From Flavobacterium gyeonganense (GTDB lineage Bacteria > Bacteroidota > Bacteroidia > Flavobacteriales > Flavobacteriaceae): 64,000 nucleotides of DNA. Position numbers and translations under genes: made by a program. The DNA is taken from NCBI RefSeq assembly GCF_029625295.1, contig NZ_CP121112.1:124001-188000 (forward strand). The letters run 5' to 3'. The notes below the pieces were generated by a model. It saw only the letters and a program-made list of their open reading frames with translations. It searched no databases and had not been told where the DNA came from. The stretch's first letter is position 1. Each line of letters begins with the position of its first letter. Positions 26,846-36,319 of this stretch are shown here, piece after piece.

Positions 26846-26879
26846 AATGGTATAAGTAACTTTCATCACTTATACCATT
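26846..26879 (-). promoter_or_regulatory. Intercistronic 12-bp hairpin between susD and nagB
   Basis: AATGGTATAAGT (26846-26857) pairs perfectly with ACTTATACCATT (26868-26879) across a ten-base loop. It follows susD by a few tens of bases with only a weak T-tract. It could be an mRNA processing or partial termination site that keeps susCD expression above that of the downstream enzymes. Confidence 0.5.
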
Positions 26880-26905
26880 TTACAACCATACTTATTTTTT
26901 TATTT

Positions 26906-28474
26906 TTAGAAATTTGGAGCGTCAACATCCCACCATAGTCTTGTTGCTCCATTGTCAGGGCCACCAAGTACAGCAGAACCAGATTCAACACCTTTGGGGT
27001 TATTTGCAACTTCACTTTGAGCAAAAGGCAATCTTCTAACTCCAAGTTCAGTACTAATTATACCGCCACTTTTGTTGTTTGTAATTCTAAACAATTTTGG
27101 ATAACCAGTTCTTCTAAATTCTGACCATGCTTCCTGACCATCCGGATAAGTAGCAATCCATTTTTGAGTGATAATTTTTTCAAGATTTGTTTCTTTATCT
27201 GCACCCCAGGCAACAGTAACTTTTGAAACTGCAGGTCTATTATTAGCAGGAAATAAAGGATCAACATAATCCATCGCTTTTTTTGTATTATCCGCAGCAT
27301 AAGCAATTGCCCCTTCAATACCATTTTGTTCAAATGATGCAGCTATACCGGCTTCATACAATTCTTTGCCAGTCCCTCCCATATTCCAGCCTCTTAAAGC
27401 ACCTTCTGCTCTTAAAAAATAAACCTCAGCGGTAGACATCCAGGTAACTTCGCCAGTTTTTGTTCTGGGTCCGGTTTGAGAAAATTTAGCATAAGTAGTC
27501 CCTGAAGGATAAGTAACTCCTGTTCTTACCGATGCATACTGTCCGGGAGTAACTTCAGCAGTTTCCCAATATTTTGCAATACGTGGATCTCCATAACCTC
27601 CTAAGATAGACTGCATATCAGCTCCCATAAATAGTCCAACCCAGGAATGACTCATTACATCAATCACGTTAAGATCCACAGGAGATTTAACTTTCATTAC
27701 ATCACTATTAACTTTAAAAACACCAATTGGATTATTTACAGCTTTTTCAGCTTCTATTTTAGCCAATTGCGGATCAACTTTAGAAATACGCATAGCCATT
27801 CTCAAACGAAGCGAGTTTGCATATTTCACCCATTGTGTATAGCTTCCTTCATATGCAGATAAATCTGTACCAGTAAATGCAGAAGGTTCATTTTCATTAA
27901 TTCTCTTTGTTAACTCAGCAACTGCGAAATCAATATCTTTAAACATTTGTGTATAAATATCTTTTTGCGAATCATACAAAACTGCGCCTAAGTCACCAAA
28001 TTTAGAATATACTGCAGGGCCGTACATATCAGTTATTCTTTGCATTTGTGCCACTTTTATAATTAATGACCATGCATAGAATTGATCAAATTTTCCTTCG
28101 GCTCTTTGCTTAACTTTATAAAGATTTGAAATAACATCAAGATAAGCTGTATCCCATGCAAAGCCATTCCACCCGGGATTTAAAGCATAATCATAGTTGT
28201 TTAGTGTTCCAAATGGTACCGGAGTAATCATATAACCTGACCACGCATCAGCTTGTAAACTTTGTTGTAATTGGTACTGCCAGGTAATATCAGAAATATA
28301 CATTCTACTAAAAGAAGGTTTAAACAAACTTTTAATATTATTATAATCTTGCTCTAACTGTTCAGTTGTAGCCCCTGTTGGGTTAGTGTTTATATCTTCA
28401 AAATTATCTGTACAACTCATCGCTGCAAGTAAAGAGAAACATAATGCAGTTGTTTTTATTTTATTTATTGTCAT
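26906..28474 (-). CDS. SusD/RagB family nutrient-binding outer-membrane lipoprotein
   Basis: 522 residues. Lipoprotein signal with lipobox AAMSC (Cys21), followed by TDNFEDINTNPTGATTEQ, the opening typical of the SusD-like_2 subfamily. Then come TPR-like helices, DMYGPAVYSKFGD, a YFLRAEGALRGW segment and a C-terminal QKWIATYPDGQEAWSEFRRTG, split over about 430-455. It caps the SusC barrel at the surface and captures glycan, here probably chito-oligosaccharide from context. It starts 11 bases after susC and is followed by a hairpin before nagB. Confidence 0.93.
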   Translation of the reverse strand: MTINKIKTTALCFSLLAAMSCTDNFEDINTNPTGATTEQLEQDYNNIKSLFKPSFSRMYISDITWQYQLQQSLQADAWSGYMITPVPFGTLNNYDYALNPGWNGFAWDTAYLDVISNLYKVKQRAEGKFDQFYAWSLIIKVAQMQRITDMYGPAVYSKFGDLGAVLYDSQKDIYTQMFKDIDFAVAELTKRINENEPSAFTGTDLSAYEGSYTQWVKYANSLRLRMAMRISKVDPQLAKIEAEKAVNNPIGVFKVNSDVMKVKSPVDLNVIDVMSHSWVGLFMGADMQSILGGYGDPRIAKYWETAEVTPGQYASVRTGVTYPSGTTYAKFSQTGPRTKTGEVTWMSTAEVYFLRAEGALRGWNMGGTGKELYEAGIAASFEQNGIEGAIAYAADNTKKAMDYVDPLFPANNRPAVSKVTVAWGADKETNLEKIITQKWIATYPDGQEAWSEFRRTGYPKLFRITNNKSGGIISTELGVRRLPFAQSEVANNPKGVESGSAVLGGPDNGATRLWWDVDAPNF

Positions 28475-28485
28475 GATTGTAAGAT

Positions 28486-31400
28486 TTAGAAAGTTAAGTT
28501 TAAATTAATACCAATACTTCTTGTTGATGGCATTCCGAAAACATCAACACCTTGTAAACCTTCTCCAGTACTTAAAGCTACGTTTGGATCAAATGGAGCA
28601 TCTTTGTAGATAAAGAATAAATTTCTTGCAATTAATGAGATACTTGCCGACTCTACTAAAGGCAATTTATCTTTTTTGAAAGTATAACCAATAGAAACCT
28701 CTCTTACACTTACATTTGTAGCATCATAAACATACTCGCCTGAAACCCCATTTCTACCTGCTGTGTTAGTATAATAATCAAAGGCATCCATTGAGGTTAC
28801 CGGAGTAGTACCATCACTAGCTTTTACTCCATTTATTTTTACTGCACCTGCATTTCTGGCATCACCAGTTGCCTTAGACACTCCGTTATAATCATTGATT
28901 GCCTGAGTTAAACTTAAAACTTCACCCCCAAATCGTCCATCAAGTAAAACATTGGCAGTAAATGAACCTATTTTGAATGTATTTGACCAACCTAACATAA
29001 AATCAGGATTTGCATTACCCACTTCTTCCCAATCTGTTCTTTGAATAGTATTATCATCATTTACCAATATTCTTCCCTGATTATCTTTTTTAAATTTTAT
29101 CCCTTCGATAACTCCAAAAGGTCTTCCTTCAATTAGTGCATACCTATAAGTATTTGAACCTGGATCTGTAAGTGTTATTCTTCCTCCTTCTCCTTGATCT
29201 GCAGGAATGTCATTTACTTTACTTTTATTTTGTGAGTAATTAACTCTGGATTCCCAATTGAATTTATCCCCTTTTATAATATCCGCAAATAATACAACTT
29301 CAAAACCTTTATTTGAAATACTACCTGCATTGATTAGATAATTTACATAACCATTAGTATTTGTAGTTCCTGCAGGAACCTGCATTAATTGATTTTTGGT
29401 TTCAGAATCATAATATGAGAACTCAAATCCTAATCTATTATTAAATATTCTCCACTCTGTACCAATTTCAACCTCAGATTTCATTTCAGGTTTTAATGTA
29501 GTTCCTGGTATTGGCCCACTAGTTGGTACAATGCTTCCTGCGACGATAGTAACAGTTGGATTTGTAATAAATGCAGTAATATCATTACCGGCTTGTGCAT
29601 AAGTAGCACGAACTTTTCCAAAGTTAATAAAATCAGGCATTGTAGCCATTTCACTAACAATAGCCGTCATACCTACTGAAGGATAATCATACCCTGGTGA
29701 ATCAGTATTAACTAAAGTAGATGACCAGTCTTTTCTTATAGCTGCATCTAAAAACAAATAATCCTTATATCCAAAAGTTGTAGCAGCAAATAATGATTGT
29801 ACTTCTCTTTGATATGCTGTTTGTACATTCCCATTATTACTTGCAAAATTTCCTAATGTAAAAACGTTAGCATAATTTAATCCTCCACCGATTCCTGAAT
29901 CAAGAGTTACACCAGCACTTTTACCATTATTGATACTGGCACCTATTGTAGCGTTGAATGAAAAATGCTCAGAAAATTTTGTATTAATTAAGCCTATCAA
30001 ATCTGCATAATTTTGATTCGAAATTAAAGTCGAATTAAGATATCTACCATTTGTATGTACTAATGAAGTGGCAGATGTGGCAAACATTTCTTTTTGGAAA
30101 TTGTTCTCACTTCTATTATAGCTGTATCTAGATGTTAAATGAAACCAATCTGCAATTTTATAATCTAAAGCAATAGCTCCGTTGAAAAAATTATTGGTAT
30201 CAACAGATTTTTGCTTGTTTATTTGCCAATATGGATTCTCATTGCTTTCGTTAACAGTAGCAAAACCAGGATAATTCTGAATCATCATGTTTCTTACAGG
30301 ATCATAAACTTCATATGTTTTTAAATCATTTAAACTAAATGCTCTTGGATGGGAAAAAACACCACTAATTGGATTAAAATACAATCCATTTGTAGGTCTG
30401 TTGTCAATTTTTTGAACAACATAATTTCCTGTTACGGCAACATTTAATTTATCTTTGAAAAAAGTACTTGTCTGACGAATCCCGAAATTATTTTTCTTCA
30501 AATGATTTCCGGGCATAATTCCTGACGCATCTGTATTTGCATAAGTTAAGCTAGTTGTATTTCCCTCAGTAGCTTTAGAAAAAGACATAGAAGTAATTTG
30601 ATTAACCCCAGTTTCAAAAAAATCATCTACATCACCCTGAACCTTTTCTTTAGCCCCCCAGCTTCTTGCATCACCAACATTGGAAGTATAATCAGATTGA
30701 AATTTTGGCAAATAAGCTGCAGACTCAAAAGTAGTTACAGAGTTTATATTAAAAGTACCTGAGCTTGCTTTTGGTTTTTTTGAAGAAAGTAAAATTACTC
30801 CATTTGCTCCTTGAGACCCATACAAAACAGAAGCAGCAGCGCCTTTAAGTACTGTCATTCCTTCGTAATCATCCGGATTTATTAATGAAACAATATCACC
30901 TCCGTCACGATTACCCCCTGCAAGATCTCCAAAGGTTCCATTTGGCTGAGATGCCCCGGAACTTACCAAAGGAATACCATCTATAACGTATAATGGCTGG
31001 TTATTCGTAAAAGATGAATTACCACGAATAACGACCTTTGTAGATCCCCCGGCACCGGATGAACTTTTTGTAATTGCCACACCAGCAATTTTACCGGCAA
31101 CTGTATTAATAAGATTAGCATCTTTAACCCTCGTAAGTTCATCACCTTTAAGCTCCTGAGCTGCATAAGTTAAAGATTTTCTAGTCTTTTTTATACCTAA
31201 TGAAGTCACAACAACCTCATTTAAAGCATTTGACACTGCAGTTGCCATTTTAACATTAATTTCAGTTGACTCTCCTACAACAATCTTTTGTGTTTCAAGA
31301 CCTACATAACTAAAAATTAGTGTTTGTCCGCTTTGTACATCAATTGAGTATAGACCGTCAAAATCAGTAGTAGTGCCTTTTTGACCACCTTCTACAGAAA

Positions 31401-31521
31401 CAGATGCCCCTGGTAACGGCATCCCATCAGAATCTGTAATCAAACCTTTGACATTTTTTACCTGAGCAAGTGAAACCTGCGCTGTAAAAACAATCATAAA
31501 GATTAATAAAATTTTTTTCAT
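28486..31521 (-). CDS. SusC/RagA family TonB-linked outer-membrane transporter
   Basis: 1011 residues. Signal peptide [20 protein letters not shown], then a carboxypeptidase-regulatory-like domain (about 22-100; [30 protein letters not shown]). The SusC-type plug follows (about 115-240, with [18 protein letters not shown] and LYVIDGIPL and [19 protein letters not shown]). The remainder is a large beta-barrel ending [17 protein letters not shown], the usual family end. It imports oligosaccharides with TonB energy. No N-terminal secretin/TonB extension for anti-sigma signalling is present; this fits regulation by the adjacent LytS/LytTR pair. Confidence 0.95.
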   Translation of the reverse strand: MKKILLIFMIVFTAQVSLAQVKNVKGLITDSDGMPLPGASVSVEGGQKGTTTDFDGLYSIDVQSGQTLIFSYVGLETQKIVVGESTEINVKMATAVSNALNEVVVTSLGIKKTRKSLTYAAQELKGDELTRVKDANLINTVAGKIAGVAITKSSSGAGGSTKVVIRGNSSFTNNQPLYVIDGIPLVSSGASQPNGTFGDLAGGNRDGGDIVSLINPDDYEGMTVLKGAAASVLYGSQGANGVILLSSKKPKASSGTFNINSVTTFESAAYLPKFQSDYTSNVGDARSWGAKEKVQGDVDDFFETGVNQITSMSFSKATEGNTTSLTYANTDASGIMPGNHLKKNNFGIRQTSTFFKDKLNVAVTGNYVVQKIDNRPTNGLYFNPISGVFSHPRAFSLNDLKTYEVYDPVRNMMIQNYPGFATVNESNENPYWQINKQKSVDTNNFFNGAIALDYKIADWFHLTSRYSYNRSENNFQKEMFATSATSLVHTNGRYLNSTLISNQNYADLIGLINTKFSEHFSFNATIGASINNGKSAGVTLDSGIGGGLNYANVFTLGNFASNNGNVQTAYQREVQSLFAATTFGYKDYLFLDAAIRKDWSSTLVNTDSPGYDYPSVGMTAIVSEMATMPDFINFGKVRATYAQAGNDITAFITNPTVTIVAGSIVPTSGPIPGTTLKPEMKSEVEIGTEWRIFNNRLGFEFSYYDSETKNQLMQVPAGTTNTNGYVNYLINAGSISNKGFEVVLFADIIKGDKFNWESRVNYSQNKSKVNDIPADQGEGGRITLTDPGSNTYRYALIEGRPFGVIEGIKFKKDNQGRILVNDDNTIQRTDWEEVGNANPDFMLGWSNTFKIGSFTANVLLDGRFGGEVLSLTQAINDYNGVSKATGDARNAGAVKINGVKASDGTTPVTSMDAFDYYTNTAGRNGVSGEYVYDATNVSVREVSIGYTFKKDKLPLVESASISLIARNLFFIYKDAPFDPNVALSTGEGLQGVDVFGMPSTRSIGINLNLTF

Positions 31522-31547
31522 GTTTATTTATTTTGTTAGTTATGGTG

Positions 31548-31555
31548 TAAATTTA
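31548..31555 (-). promoter_or_regulatory. Possible -7 element of the susC promoter
   Basis: TAAATTTA is one base off the TAnnTTTG consensus and lies 27 bases upstream of the susC ATG. The 21-bp-period direct repeat begins 27 bases further upstream. Weak match. Confidence 0.3.
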
Positions 31556-31582
31556 TCCTTAAGGGATTGTTAAAAAAAATAA

Positions 31583-31614
31583 TTTAAACCAACTGCGAAA
31601 AACTTTAAACCAAC
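31583..31614 (-). promoter_or_regulatory. Direct repeat with 21-bp period, candidate LytTR operator of susC
   Basis: On the minus strand GTTGGTTTAAA occurs twice as a perfect 11-base direct repeat with start-to-start distance 21 (plus-strand TTTAAACCAAC at 31583-31593 and 31604-31614). LytTR regulators typically bind two direct repeats about two helical turns apart just upstream of the core promoter. The site lies in the divergent region between susC and the LytS/LytTR genes. Confidence 0.6.
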
Positions 31615-31643
31615 GACATAAAACAATCAATAATGCGTTTTAC

Positions 31644-31678
31644 GAAAACGTTATCTTAACAAAATAACACACGTTTTC
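31644..31678. promoter_or_regulatory. Inverted repeat in the susC / sensor-kinase divergent region
   Basis: GAAAACGT (31644-31651) and ACGTTTTC (31671-31678) are perfect inverted 8-mers with a 19-base spacer; another CGTTTT half-site precedes at 31636. It could be a second operator or an RNA hairpin. No factor can be named. Confidence 0.4.
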
Positions 31679-31783
31679 TATTATTTTATAAAATTTTATT
31701 TAAAAAAATTGCGTTTCATTAAAGAATTGTTTAAAGTTGCATGATAATTAAGCTAACCATAATCGACCTAATCCATCACTACA

Positions 31784-32836
31784 TTGAGTGAAATTCAAAA
31801 ATTAAATTTTGATATTAAACTTCAAAATCACATCTGGTTCTGGGGAAGTTATTTTACTCTTAATTTTTTAAGATGGGGTGCTTATTTTAATGATTACGAT
31901 TATTCATTTAAGTCAAACCTGATTGAATTTTCGCTACATATACCATTAGTCTATTTCAATCTTTTTGTTTTGGTACCCAATTATGTTTTAAAACAAAAAT
32001 ATTTTAAATATACCATCGCGTTATTAATTAGTCTTTTTGCTGTCTATTTACTCAAAACAGCCCTAACCTATTATATTATTTCAGAAAATATATGGCCGGA
32101 AGCTAATCGTGAATATAAGCCTTTTGATATCAATCATATTTTTGCAGTTTGTATTGGCGAACTGTATGTTTTGGCAATGGCATCTTCTATTTATCTGACG
32201 CTAACTTGGCTGCGGGAGAGAGAAAGAAACAGGTCGTTGAGGGAAAATCAATTTAAAATAAAACTTAAATACCTCGAAAATCAGATTCAGCCTCACTTTT
32301 TCTTTAATACATTAAATAATTTATATGCATTATCATTAGAATCTTCTGATAAAGTTCCTGATGTAATTATTAAATTATCAAATCTAATGGAATATGTTTT
32401 ATATGATGTAAAAGGAACCAAATCTATATTATTAATAAAAGAAATAGATTACATTCAGAATTATGTCGAAATTGAAAAGCTTCGTTTTAAAAATGTTGAG
32501 GTCGCTATTAACCTTGAATCCGATATTGAAGATATCAAGGTGCCGCCTTTAATCTTTATTTCGTTAGTTGAAAATGCCTTTAAACACGGAGGATTAAACA
32601 ATCAGAATCTAAAAATTAAGATAAACTTCAAAATTGTTAACAATAAAATGCTTCATTTTGAAATACTTAATAATTTTGTAATTTCACAAAAAAATAACCC
32701 TAAAGGCGGTATCGGTTTATTAAATACCAAGAAACGATTGAAGTTAATTTACAGGAATAATTTTAGCCTGCAATACAAAACAAAGCTGAATTACTATATA
32801 ATAAGTTTGCAAATACCTATTCATAATGAAGATTAA
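31784..32836 (+). CDS. LytS/YehU-type sensor histidine kinase
   Basis: 350 residues. The only sensible start is TTG at 31784 (TTG AGT GAA ATT, read M-S-E-I). Four membrane segments lie in residues about 15-140. The cytoplasmic part is a His_kinase (PF06580-type) domain with the phosphoacceptor in LENQIQPHFFFNTLNNLYAL (His about 174), an N-box PPLIFISLVENAFKHG near 255 and a G-box GGIGLLNTKKRL near 310. It has no extracytoplasmic domain, so it senses a membrane or intracellular cue. It overlaps the LytTR regulator gene by 11 bases and probably controls the chitin-type locus. Confidence 0.92.
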   Translation: MSEIQKLNFDIKLQNHIWFWGSYFTLNFLRWGAYFNDYDYSFKSNLIEFSLHIPLVYFNLFVLVPNYVLKQKYFKYTIALLISLFAVYLLKTALTYYIISENIWPEANREYKPFDINHIFAVCIGELYVLAMASSIYLTLTWLRERERNRSLRENQFKIKLKYLENQIQPHFFFNTLNNLYALSLESSDKVPDVIIKLSNLMEYVLYDVKGTKSILLIKEIDYIQNYVEIEKLRFKNVEVAINLESDIEDIKVPPLIFISLVENAFKHGGLNNQNLKIKINFKIVNNKMLHFEILNNFVISQKNNPKGGIGLLNTKKRLKLIYRNNFSLQYKTKLNYYIISLQIPIHNED

Positions 32837-33527
32837 ATGCTTATTAATCGACGATGAACCTTTAGCAATTAAAGTTTTACAAAATTATTTCACCAATTTT
32901 CCTGACTTTGAGGTTATAGGTACGTTCAATAATTCTTTAGAAGCACTGGATTTTATAAACAGTACACCTGTCGATGCTGTTTTCCTTGATATTAATATGC
33001 CCATGATGACAGGGTTTGAACTAATTAGCTTAATCGAAAACAAAACTAAAGTAATTATTACAACCGCTTTTAGGGAATTTGCAGCCGAGAGCTATGATCT
33101 TGATGTTTTAGATTATCTCGTAAAACCTATTCCTTTACCAAGATTTATTAAGTGTATTAACAAAATCACTGCCGAATACAATTTAAAAAACAATATCAAA
33201 ACTGAAATTCCTAAGGTAGATTCGCATATTTTCATCAAAGTTGATAAAAAAATGATGAAAATTAATATCGAAGAAATTTTATTCGTTGAAGGAATGAAAG
33301 AGTACATAAAAATTGTTACTTCTGATAAAACTTACATTACTCATAAATCTATTACTGCCCAATCAGAAGAACTGCCTGGAGATAAATTTATACGCATTCA
33401 TAAATCCTATGTAATTGCGATTAATAAAGTTAAGTCAATTGAAGGAAACAGGATTCAAATCATGTCACATACAATTCCGATAGGCCGAAACTACAGTAAG
33501 GATGTAAAAGCCAAAATTTTGGAATAA
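32826..33527 (+). CDS. LytTR family response regulator
   Basis: 233 residues. The receiver domain (1-120) has the acidic pair in LIDDEP, the phospho-acceptor Asp in AVFLDINMPMMTGFEL (about residue 55), and the conserved lysine in DYLVKPIPLPRF. The LytTR DNA-binding domain (about 138-233) shows FIKVDKKMMKINIEEILFVEG (split over 138-158) and FIRIHKSYVIAINKV. It pairs with the overlapping kinase. The 21-bp-period direct repeat upstream of susC is its likely target. Confidence 0.94.
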   Translation: MKIKCLLIDDEPLAIKVLQNYFTNFPDFEVIGTFNNSLEALDFINSTPVDAVFLDINMPMMTGFELISLIENKTKVIITTAFREFAAESYDLDVLDYLVKPIPLPRFIKCINKITAEYNLKNNIKTEIPKVDSHIFIKVDKKMMKINIEEILFVEGMKEYIKIVTSDKTYITHKSITAQSEELPGDKFIRIHKSYVIAINKVKSIEGNRIQIMSHTIPIGRNYSKDVKAKILE

Positions 33528-33698
33528 TCACTAAATCGATATCGCTACTCTCAAAATAACAACACATTGTTGAATAAATTATGTTGTTTGTATAATTTCT
33601 TCATTATTTATGATTTTTTATTTTTTTTAAAAGTTGTAACAAATATATTTACCACTTTAAAAACCACTAAAAAAAACTAAAAAAAACTTAATTACATT

Positions 33699-35168
33699 AT
33701 GAATTCAGAAAATGTACAAACCAAATGGGGGCAATTTATTTCACTGATAATTGTCTTTTTCTTTTGGGGTTTTGTTGGTTCTGCCAATGATATCCTGATC
33801 CCAGTCTTCAAAAAAGTATTTACTTTATCCCAGGTACAATCTCAATTAGTTGCATGGGCATTCTATGCCGCTTATTTTGTGGGATCTATAATTTTCTTTT
33901 TAGTGTCTCTAAAATCAGATGTTTTACAAAAATTTGGATATAAAAAAACACTTGCTGCAGGTTTACTGCTATCTGCAGTTGGTTCATTTTTATTTGTTCC
34001 TGCTGCTACAATGGAAAGTTTTCCGTTCTTTTTAACTGCCCTGTTTACAGTTGGATTAGGATTTTCTATTCAGCAAATTGTCGCTAATCCTTTAGCCATT
34101 AAAATGGGAAGTCCTGAAACTGGAGCACACCGTTTAACATTGGCCGGAGGCATCAATTCTTTCGGAACAACAATTGGGGCAATCTTATTAGGAATCGCCT
34201 TATTTGGAATGGGAGATAACAAAAAAACAAACCTTTCTCTTGAAGACATCAAATTGCCTTTTATCATCTTAGGTGCTGCCTTTATATTGGTAGCCATTTT
34301 CATGTACTTTTCTAAAATTGAAGATCCGGCTAAAATTGAAGAAGCTAAAATAGAGAATAAACATACTAATTTTAATATTCTTGACTACCCTCAGCTGTAT
34401 TTGGGAATGTTGGGAATCTTTATTTATGTTGGAACAGAGGTTACAATCATCAGTAACTTGCCTGCATTACTTCACACAGCTGAATTCGGAAATATATTGG
34501 AAGATGCCATTGCTCCATTCATCGCATTATATTGGGGAAGTTTAATGATCGGACGCTGGAATGGAGGTGTGAATGTTTTCAACACCTCAAACCTTGTAAA
34601 TACTGCACTTAAATTTATAGTACCAGCCCTTGCTTTTGGAGTAATCATTGGAGCCAATATTTTTGCTGCACATGATGTTTCCGCATTTTACATTTATCCA
34701 ATCTGGATTTTACTATTTATAGCAGTAAGTTTTGTTGGAGGTAAAAATGCCGGGAAAACTTTAATGCTTTTCGGAATTTCAGGTTTATTAATGATGGTAT
34801 TTGGATTATTTTGGCCAAATCCTGAAATTGCTAAATTCTTCTTTATTTCCGGAGGACTGTTCCTGTCTATCATGTGGCCTTCAATTTTCGATTTAGCTAT
34901 CGCAGGATTAGGAAAAAACACAGGAAAAGCTTCTTCGTTCTTAATCATGATGATTCTTGGAGGAGGAGTTATCCCATTGGTTCAGGGAAGTATCTGCGAT
35001 TTAGACGCCACACATCCGAAAGGAATATTAGGGATAACATATACACATTTTTCATATATCGTGCCTCTTCTTGGTTTCGCCTATCTTGCATTTTACGGTT
35101 TCTACTGCCCTAAAATATTAAAGAAACAAGGTGTTAGTCACGTAATAAGCGAAAGCGGAGGACATTAA
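33699..35168 (+). CDS. Sugar MFS transporter, probable N-acetylglucosamine permease (FucP/NagP type)
   Basis: 489 residues with twelve membrane segments and a charged central loop (about 205-225). Family features include FFFWGFVGSANDILIPVFKK (about 20-40), QQIVANPLAIKMG and GGINSFGTTIGAILL, as in the FucP/GluP group of H+-sugar symporters. It sits 171 bases after the LytTR gene and before a strong terminator. Placement in a GH20/NagB locus suggests GlcNAc as substrate; sequence alone shows only a sugar symporter. Inner membrane. Confidence 0.9.
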   Translation: MNSENVQTKWGQFISLIIVFFFWGFVGSANDILIPVFKKVFTLSQVQSQLVAWAFYAAYFVGSIIFFLVSLKSDVLQKFGYKKTLAAGLLLSAVGSFLFVPAATMESFPFFLTALFTVGLGFSIQQIVANPLAIKMGSPETGAHRLTLAGGINSFGTTIGAILLGIALFGMGDNKKTNLSLEDIKLPFIILGAAFILVAIFMYFSKIEDPAKIEEAKIENKHTNFNILDYPQLYLGMLGIFIYVGTEVTIISNLPALLHTAEFGNILEDAIAPFIALYWGSLMIGRWNGGVNVFNTSNLVNTALKFIVPALAFGVIIGANIFAAHDVSAFYIYPIWILLFIAVSFVGGKNAGKTLMLFGISGLLMMVFGLFWPNPEIAKFFFISGGLFLSIMWPSIFDLAIAGLGKNTGKASSFLIMMILGGGVIPLVQGSICDLDATHPKGILGITYTHFSYIVPLLGFAYLAFYGFYCPKILKKQGVSHVISESGGH

Positions 35169-35190
35169 AATTCAGTTCTTCCAAAACATA

Positions 35191-35234
35191 AAAAAATCCG
35201 TTTTACTTCAACAAAAAGTAAAACGGATTTTTTT
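35191..35234. terminator. Strong bidirectional terminator
   Basis: AAAAAATCCGTTTTACTT (35191-35208) pairs perfectly with 35217-35234, giving an 18-bp stem bordered by A- and T-runs. It ends the sugar-transporter transcript on the plus strand. Confidence 0.85.
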
Positions 35235-35258
35235 ATTCCTTTAAAAGTTATCAAATAA

Positions 35259-35292
35259 AAAATCGCCATATTCTAATAAAAATGACGATTTT
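35259..35292 (-). terminator. Terminator of the transaldolase gene
   Basis: AAAATCGCCA and TGACGATTTT pair with one mismatch across a 14-base loop; on the minus strand a T-rich tract follows. It lies 22 bases after the transaldolase stop. Confidence 0.6.
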
Positions 35293-35313
35293 AACTATTT
35301 TTTTAAAAGTAAA

Positions 35314-35970
35314 CTATTTGTTCCCTTTCTCAAAATCAGCTACAAACTGAGCCAATCCGATATCAGTCAAAGGATGTTTCAACAGTCCTGCAATAGCAGA
35401 CAATGGTCCTGTCATCACATCTGCACCAATTTTAGCACAGTTTACAATATGCATGGTGTGACGCACAGAAGCTGCTAAGATTTGAGTCTCATAACCATAG
35501 TTATCATAGATTTCTCTAATTTCCTGAATCAAATTCAGACCATCAGTAGAAACATCATCCAAACGTCCAATAAAAGGTGAAACATAAGTTGCTCCTGCTT
35601 TTGCAGCCAATAAAGCCTGACCTGCAGAGAATACAAGTGTTACGTTTGTTTTAATTCCTTTATCAGAAAAATATTTTGCAGCCATAACCCCTTCTTTTGT
35701 CATTGGCAATTTTACCACGATCTGATCATGCAATTCAGCTAATTCCTCACCTTCTTTCACCATTCCTTCAAAATCCAGCGCATTTACTTCAGCACTTACA
35801 TCACCATCAACAAGATTACAGATGTCAACATAATGTTTCAAAATGTTGTTTTTACCTGTAATTCCTTCTTTTGCCATCAAAGACGGGTTTGTTGTTACAC
35901 CATCCAAAACACCTAATGCTTGTGCTTCCTTAATTTGAGCTAAATTAGCCGTATCAATAAAAAATTTCAT
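35314..35970 (-). CDS. Small transaldolase (TalC/FSA-type, class 3B)
   Basis: 218 residues, the compact transaldolase form rather than the 320-residue TalB. The start [20 protein letters not shown] and [14 protein letters not shown] are diagnostic. The Schiff-base lysine is in [19 protein letters not shown] (near residue 85), followed by [11 protein letters not shown]. It catalyses transfer of dihydroxyacetone between sugar phosphates in the pentose phosphate pathway; the same fold can be fructose-6-phosphate aldolase, and sequence alone does not separate them securely. Monocistronic, with its own terminator. Confidence 0.93.
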   Translation of the reverse strand: MKFFIDTANLAQIKEAQALGVLDGVTTNPSLMAKEGITGKNNILKHYVDICNLVDGDVSAEVNALDFEGMVKEGEELAELHDQIVVKLPMTKEGVMAAKYFSDKGIKTNVTLVFSAGQALLAAKAGATYVSPFIGRLDDVSTDGLNLIQEIREIYDNYGYETQILAASVRHTMHIVNCAKIGADVMTGPLSAIAGLLKHPLTDIGLAQFVADFEKGNK

Positions 35971-36000
35971 AATTATATTTATTTAATTGTGTTCGTATTA

Positions 36001-36090
36001 TGGGCGTGCCCCAAGGGTCGGGTGTTCCGCTGTATCTTTTTGTTTTTAAAGAAAAAACAAAAAGGATGTCGCTTCACCCCCTCACGCAAA
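36001..36090. repeat. Dispersed hairpin element, copy 2
   Basis: CTTTTTGTTTTT (36036-36047) pairs with AAAAACAAAAAG (36053-36064). Shoulders read TTCCGCTGTAT before the stem and GATGTCGCTTCACCC after it, matching the copies at 22.3 and 49.2 kb. It lies between the transaldolase gene and the 66-residue membrane protein gene. Confidence 0.7.
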
Positions 36091-36115
36091 TCCGGTGCAA
36101 AATTACAATTTAAAA

Positions 36116-36316
36116 TTACTTAGAAGAATTGTTTTTGTTCAATTCTTTCAATTCATCTCTAATTTCTTCTAAAACCCTTAAAGTATCTTCTTTATAAACT
36201 TCAGAATTATTGATTTTATCACTTATCGAACCTAATATTCTTCGAATTACAAACCAAATAACAACAAAAACTAAAATGGAAAAAATAGCAGGTAATAATT
36301 CTGTAACCTTCTGCAT
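36116..36316 (-). CDS. 66-residue membrane protein of unknown function
   Basis: One hydrophobic helix at residues about 9-28 (AIFSILVFVVIWFVIRRILG) followed by a charged, helical tail (YKEDTLRVLEEIRDELKELN) that could form a coiled coil. It starts three bases after the SDR gene on the same strand, so translation is probably coupled. The family is not recognised. The tight spacing and clean hydrophobic pattern support a real gene. Confidence 0.75.
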   Translation of the reverse strand: MQKVTELLPAIFSILVFVVIWFVIRRILGSISDKINNSEVYKEDTLRVLEEIRDELKELNKNNSSK

Positions 36317-36319
36317 AAT

